A stretch of 56,916 bases of DNA from Methylophaga sp. (lineage in GTDB: Bacteria; Pseudomonadota; Gammaproteobacteria; Nitrosococcales; Methylophagaceae). A program made the position numbers and the translations under genes. The stretch covers positions 1-56,916 of the forward strand of contig JAGXHJ010000050.1 in NCBI GenBank assembly GCA_024636315.1, in the 5' to 3' direction. Below are positions 53,377 to 56,916 of this stretch, in pieces (the first letter of the stretch is position 1; each line of letters begins with the position of its first letter). The notes beneath the pieces are model-generated. The model did no database searches, was not told the DNA's origin, and was given only the letters and a program-made list of their open reading frames with translations.

Positions 53377-53865
53377 ATGTTTGGATTAGCATTAAGTATA
53401 GGTGTGTTAGGTGGTGTGGCTACATGGCTGGCATTTGGTCCACTAGTAGGGTTAGTTACAATTTGGGCAATCTTTATTGGTTGGGCACAATATTTCCATA
53501 ATGGTGCTGATAATGCAGCATTAAAAAATACTATTGTTTGTAGTATTTTTGGCTCTATTTTAGCAGGTGTTGCATTTATTTTAATGGATCTAGTCCCATT
53601 AGGTGCTCTTCTAACTGCTCCTGTATGGGTTGCTGTAACAGTATTTCTGTTAGTCATGGGCGCATCAATTCCTGCTTTCTCTGTTATTCCTTCATCAGTT
53701 TATGGGTATGCGGCTACAGCAGCCTATCTTCTTCTTGTCGGTGGTAGCGCTACAGCAATGGATATGACAAACCCAGTTCTTGTTGTTTCATTATCAATTA
53801 TTGTTGGTGCTCTATTTGGTCTAGTGTCAGCTAAACTAGCTGCGCTGATTTCTGGAAACGAATAA
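53377..53865 (+). CDS. DUF1097-family inner membrane protein
   Basis: A 162-aa highly hydrophobic protein with about five membrane helices, resembling DUF1097 proteins such as E. coli YcdZ, which have no proven function. The central IFIGWAQYFHNGADNAALK stretch is the most polar and characteristic segment. An AGAGAG box lies about seven bases before the ATG. It stands alone, ending before a strong bidirectional terminator. Confidence 0.8.
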   Translation: MFGLALSIGVLGGVATWLAFGPLVGLVTIWAIFIGWAQYFHNGADNAALKNTIVCSIFGSILAGVAFILMDLVPLGALLTAPVWVAVTVFLLVMGASIPAFSVIPSSVYGYAATAAYLLLVGGSATAMDMTNPVLVVSLSIIVGALFGLVSAKLAALISGNE

Positions 53866-53876
53866 TTCTAGATAAG

Positions 53877-53922
53877 GCATAAAAAAGGCTGTGTTCATTA
53901 ATGAACACAGCCTTTTTTATGC
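53877..53922. terminator. Bidirectional rho-independent terminator
   Basis: A 46-nt perfect palindrome: GCAT, six A, GGCTGTGTTC, centre ATTAAT, GAACACAGCC, six T, ATGC. The A and T runs give a proper terminator in both directions between the convergent DUF1097 and gatB genes. Confidence 0.92.
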
Positions 53923-53937
53923 GTTGAATGATTGATA

Positions 53938-55380
53938 TTAGCCAGCTAGTTTGGCTTTTAATAACTCATTCACCTGTGCTGGGTTAGCTTGACCTTTTGA
54001 TGCCTTCATAACTTGGCCAACAAAGAAGCCAAATAACTGTTCCTTACCATCGCGATATTGTTCAAGTTGTCCCTGATTACTAGCTATTACTTGATCAATG
54101 ATGGCTTCAATAGCACCTGAATCAGTGACTTGTTTTAAGCCTTTTGCGTCAATAATACTGTCGGCATCTTTACCCTCAGCATTCCATAAACTCTCGAAGA
54201 TTTGTTTAGCGATCTTGCCCGAGATGGTATTGTCGCTAATACGAATCAATAAACCGCCTAATTGTTCTGCGCTGACAGGTGATTGGGTAATTTCTAAGCT
54301 AGCTTTATTCAATGCGCCTAATAATTGAGAAATAACCCAATTAGCACACAGTTTTGGATCTTGATTTTTTGATGCTACTAAAACGGCTTCAAAATAATCA
54401 GCAAGTTGGCGACTGCTAGTCAGTACGGAGGCATCATAACTAGATAAATTCATATCATTAATGAATCGATCTCGTTTAGCGTTTGGTAATTCAGGTAGTG
54501 TCGCACGAATTTGTTCAATTACTTCTGGATCCAGTACAATAGGTAATAAGTCAGGATCAGGGAAGTAACGATAATCATTTGCCTCTTCTTTGCTTCGCAT
54601 TGAGCGAGTTTCATTTTTATCGGCATCGTATAGACGTGTTTCCTGAACTACGGTTCCACCATCTTCGATCAACTCAATTTGACGTTCTATTTCGATATTT
54701 ATAGCACGCTCAACATTACGGAATGAATTGATGTTTTTGAGCTCGGCACGGGTACCTAGTTCTTTTTGCCCTTTTGGACGAACAGAAACATTGGAATCGC
54801 AACGGAAAGAGCCTTCCTGCATATTACCGTCACAGATCTCAATGTATTGCACCAAAGAGTGGATTTTTTTCATATAGGCAACGGCTTCTTTTGCGCTACT
54901 CATATCTGGTTCGGAAACGATTTCTAAAAGGGGGGTTCCGGCACGATTAAGATCAATGCTGGTTTGACCTGGGTAGTTTTCATGAGACGATTTACCGGCA
55001 TCTTCTTCTAAATGAGCGCGCGTAATACCGATTATCTTTTCAGAACCATCTTCTAGTTCAATAGACAACTGGCCTTTGCCGACAATTGGCAAATCAAGTT
55101 GGCTGATTTGGTAGCCTTTAGGCAAGTCAGGATAGAAGTAGTTTTTACGAGCAAATACAGAACGGTCAGTGAGCTGAGCATCTACTGCCAAGCCAAATTT
55201 GATGGCCATTTTCACTGCTTCTTGGTTCAGTACAGGCAAAACGCCAGGAAAGCCAAGATCAACGGCGCATGCTTGGGTATTGGGTTCCGCGCCATAAGCG
55301 GTTGGAGCACCAGAAAATATCTTAGTTTTGGTGGCGAGTTGGGCGTGAATTTCTAACCCAATAACAACTTCCCATTCCAT
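53938..55380 (-). CDS. gatB: Aspartyl/glutamyl-tRNA amidotransferase subunit B
   Basis: GatB is the kinase/transamidation subunit of GatCAB, which converts Glu-tRNA(Gln) (or Asp-tRNA(Asn)) to the amidated form. The 480-aa protein has the N-terminal [13 protein letters not shown], the [13 protein letters not shown] catalytic segment, [25 protein letters not shown] and a C-terminal YqeY-like tail domain ending [17 protein letters not shown]. The gatC and gatA genes usually next to it are not on either side within this window. Confidence 0.96.
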   Translation of the reverse strand: MEWEVVIGLEIHAQLATKTKIFSGAPTAYGAEPNTQACAVDLGFPGVLPVLNQEAVKMAIKFGLAVDAQLTDRSVFARKNYFYPDLPKGYQISQLDLPIVGKGQLSIELEDGSEKIIGITRAHLEEDAGKSSHENYPGQTSIDLNRAGTPLLEIVSEPDMSSAKEAVAYMKKIHSLVQYIEICDGNMQEGSFRCDSNVSVRPKGQKELGTRAELKNINSFRNVERAINIEIERQIELIEDGGTVVQETRLYDADKNETRSMRSKEEANDYRYFPDPDLLPIVLDPEVIEQIRATLPELPNAKRDRFINDMNLSSYDASVLTSSRQLADYFEAVLVASKNQDPKLCANWVISQLLGALNKASLEITQSPVSAEQLGGLLIRISDNTISGKIAKQIFESLWNAEGKDADSIIDAKGLKQVTDSGAIEAIIDQVIASNQGQLEQYRDGKEQLFGFFVGQVMKASKGQANPAQVNELLKAKLAG

Positions 55381-55469
55381 GATTGACGGCCTGATTCTGA
55401 ATTTAAAAGAGGAATTGTACCAACTATTAGTTGGCTTTACCTAGAACCTGAGCGCCTGCAATTTATTCT

Positions 55470-56126
55470 TTATGTTCGTAAACTGATCGTTTGCCAACCA
55501 TATTGTTTAGCGATAGCTAATAATTTTGGATCAGAATCAACCGCTATTGGGTGTTCAACCATATTTAATAGCGGCAAGTCATTGTGAGAATCACTATAAA
55601 AATAACTACCCGCAAGGGTTTGGTTTTGCGTGCGTAACCAGTCTTGTAGACGTTCAACTTTGCCATGCTGATAGGACGGCGTGCCAGCGACATTACCTGT
55701 GTACTGGCCGCCGATCATTTCTGCTTCTGTCGCAATTAAATGTGGAATACCTAATTTTTGTGCAATCGGTGCTGTAATAAAGCCGTTTGTTGCGGTGATG
55801 ATCAATAATGTATCACCCTGTTGTCGATGGTGGGCAATCAGTTTTAGTGCGGCGGGTAAGATAATAGGATCAATTTTTTCCGCGAGAAATTGGGTGCGCC
55901 AACGTTCTAAATCAGCCGGTCTATTATCAGCAAGTGGCTTTAGTTGAAAAGCTAAAAATTCAAAAATATCCATGGTGCCAGCTAGATATTGGTCATAAAA
56001 ATCGTGGTTAGCCCGCTGATAACTTTCGCCATCAACTAGGTTATTTTCAACTAAAAACTCACCCCATAAATAATCACTATCGCCACCGAGTAGCGTGTTA
56101 TCCAAGTCAAAGATTGCTAATACCAT
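55470..56126 (-). CDS. HAD-IB phosphatase (SerB-like)
   Basis: A 218-aa haloacid dehalogenase superfamily phosphatase. Motif I is DLDNTL (nucleophile Asp7), motif II ITATNG, motif III Lys in QHGKVERL and motif IV YSDSHNDLPLL. The helical cap between motifs I and II places it in subfamily IB with SerB and related small-molecule phosphatases. The substrate is not predictable. It is transcribed towards gatB with a gap of 89 bp and diverges from rppH. Confidence 0.88.
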   Translation of the reverse strand: MVLAIFDLDNTLLGGDSDYLWGEFLVENNLVDGESYQRANHDFYDQYLAGTMDIFEFLAFQLKPLADNRPADLERWRTQFLAEKIDPIILPAALKLIAHHRQQGDTLLIITATNGFITAPIAQKLGIPHLIATEAEMIGGQYTGNVAGTPSYQHGKVERLQDWLRTQNQTLAGSYFYSDSHNDLPLLNMVEHPIAVDSDPKLLAIAKQYGWQTISLRT

Positions 56127-56262
56127 TACGATTCACGTCACGAATTAAAAAATAGTCACTATTGTAAGGCAAAATGGATTGAATACCGTGATAACCTATG
56201 AAGCATTGACAAATTATGACGTTATGGAAGCGGTGGCTTCTTTTAACGAGAGATGTAGGATT

Positions 56263-56772
56263 GTGATTGATAAAGATGGCTTTAGGCCCAATGTAGGGAT
56301 AATTCTCTGCAACAATAACAATGAGGTTTTGTGGGCACAACGTGCGCAACATGACTCATGGCAGTTTCCGCAAGGGGGAATAAAAGCGGATGAAACGCCG
56401 GAGCAAGCTGTTTATCGTGAATTAATGGAAGAGGTTGGTCTCGCCCCCGAACATGTTGAGTTACTCGGCATGACGAGTGGCTGGCTACGATATCGATTGC
56501 CCAAACGTTATTTACGTTATGGCAATAAACCGCTGTGCATCGGTCAAAAACAACGTTGGTTTTTATTGCGATTGACGGGCAGTGAATCCGATGTGAATCT
56601 GACACGACATGATAAACCTGAGTTTGACGATTGGCGCTGGGAAAATTACTGGCAACCGGCGAAAGAAATCGTGTTTTTCAAACGCCGCGTTTATGAAAAA
56701 GCGCTACATGAATTAGCACCGCTATTATTTCCAGAGTATAAAAAACGGATCGATAGCCAGCGAAAATACTAA
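56263..56772 (+). CDS. rppH: RNA pyrophosphohydrolase
   Basis: RppH removes pyrophosphate from 5'-triphosphorylated mRNAs and so triggers decay by RNase E. The Nudix box is [22 protein letters not shown], read across about residues 38-59. The frame is open back to 56179, but family members begin at the (M)[11 protein letters not shown] segment. That is GTG 56263, with GAGAG/AGGA upstream, giving 169 aa. The extra 28 N-terminal codons of the long form look non-conserved. Confidence 0.92.
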   Translation: MIDKDGFRPNVGIILCNNNNEVLWAQRAQHDSWQFPQGGIKADETPEQAVYRELMEEVGLAPEHVELLGMTSGWLRYRLPKRYLRYGNKPLCIGQKQRWFLLRLTGSESDVNLTRHDKPEFDDWRWENYWQPAKEIVFFKRRVYEKALHELAPLLFPEYKKRIDSQRKY

Positions 56773-56778
56773 GTCAGT

Positions 56779-56916
56779 GAGACCTTTGCACGAAACCGGC
56801 AAAAACATACTAGAAATGAGATAATACACCCTACGAAAATCATCAGGAATGGGCTCATACATGGCGTGGAAAAACCTACAACAAACTAGTTTTGCCGATT
56901 CAATGCTGATTGACCA
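56779..56916 (+). mobile_element. Left end of an IS5-family insertion sequence (truncated by window edge)
   Basis: The sequence GAGACCTTTGCACGAAACC just after rppH looks like the terminal inverted repeat of IS5-family elements, and a transposase start follows 80 bp on. The right end and target duplication are outside the window. The exact outer boundary is uncertain by a few bases. Confidence 0.7.
56861..56916 (+). CDS. IS5-family transposase, N-terminal fragment
   Basis: The last 56 bases open a frame reading MAWKNLQQTSFADSMLID, close to the typical beginning of IS5-group DDE transposases (M-x-W-K-x-L-x-Q-x-S-x-A-D). An in-frame ATG at 56849 is another start. The catalytic domain is beyond the window, so it is unknown whether the gene is intact. 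Confidence 0.72.
   Translation, partial: MAWKNLQQTSFADSMLID

Overview
The window is a stretch of gammaproteobacterial chromosome. The housekeeping blocks are miaB-ybeZ-ybeY-ybeX-lnt, mrcA facing pilMNOPQ-aroK-aroB-damX, and pilG-pilH-pilI-pilJ-chpA. It also carries tetrahydromethanopterin (H4MPT) and methanofuran C1 genes (fae, mch and cofactor-biosynthesis genes). That mix points to a gammaproteobacterial methylotroph, and Methylophaga or a relative is my best guess. The genus is inferred from gene content and moderate AT-richness, not from a marker search.

Layout. 1-1045: the tail of an unidentified gene, then radC. 1052-8316: miaB, phoH-like ybeZ, ybeY, corC-like ybeX, lnt, trkH and a small SAM methyltransferase, tightly packed on the + strand. 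8440-11576: a CBS-pair protein, a small exported protein, rpmE and an M48 metalloprotease lipoprotein. 11755-22632: mrcA (PBP1A) diverging from the type IV pilus assembly operon pilMNOPQ, followed by aroK, aroB and damX. 22629-28573: a minus-strand cofactor operon (ATP-grasp MfnD-like, COG1548/MfnF-like, pabB, amino-acid-kinase MfnE-like, PLP decarboxylase MfnA-like) with a divergent HisA-like gene. 28634-37972: the mch to fae operon on the minus strand, interrupted by a three-gene restriction-modification cassette (m5C methyltransferase, McrB-like AAA+ NTPase, McrC/DUF2357-like PD-(D/E)XK nuclease). 38051-41209: cca and slt. 41319-50203: a Pil-Chp-type chemosensory cluster controlling pili. 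50443-53865: gshA, a FIST-domain sensor and a DUF1097 membrane protein. 53938-56772: gatB, a HAD phosphatase and rppH. 56779-56916: the left end of an IS5-family insertion sequence, cut by the window edge.

How it fits together. Fae condenses formaldehyde with H4MPT and Mch hydrolyses methenyl-H4MPT. The CitG-like and RimK-like genes next to fae, plus pabB (pABA for the pterin cofactor), are H4MPT-biosynthesis functions. The MfnA/E/F/D-like genes look like a methanofuran pathway. The pilus motor and secretin genes at 14-19 kb and the chemosensory array at 41-50 kb would act on the same twitching machinery.

The most unusual features are these. (i) The McrBC/LlaJI-like R-M cassette is embedded between mch and the H4MPT genes. 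(ii) A perfect 15-bp-arm palindrome is centred on an in-frame ATG at the 5' end of its methyltransferase gene. (iii) An MfnA-like decarboxylase sits in a bacterial methanofuran cluster. (iv) A 1902-residue ChpA carries an 84-bp tandem repeat and a hexanucleotide microsatellite in its linkers. (v) The PilJ homologue has essentially no periplasmic sensor domain. (vi) A 50-bp near-identical copy of an mrcA coding segment lies just beyond the mrcA stop codon.

Limits: family assignments are from motif recognition by eye; no alignment or database search was run. CDS coordinates include the stop codon.
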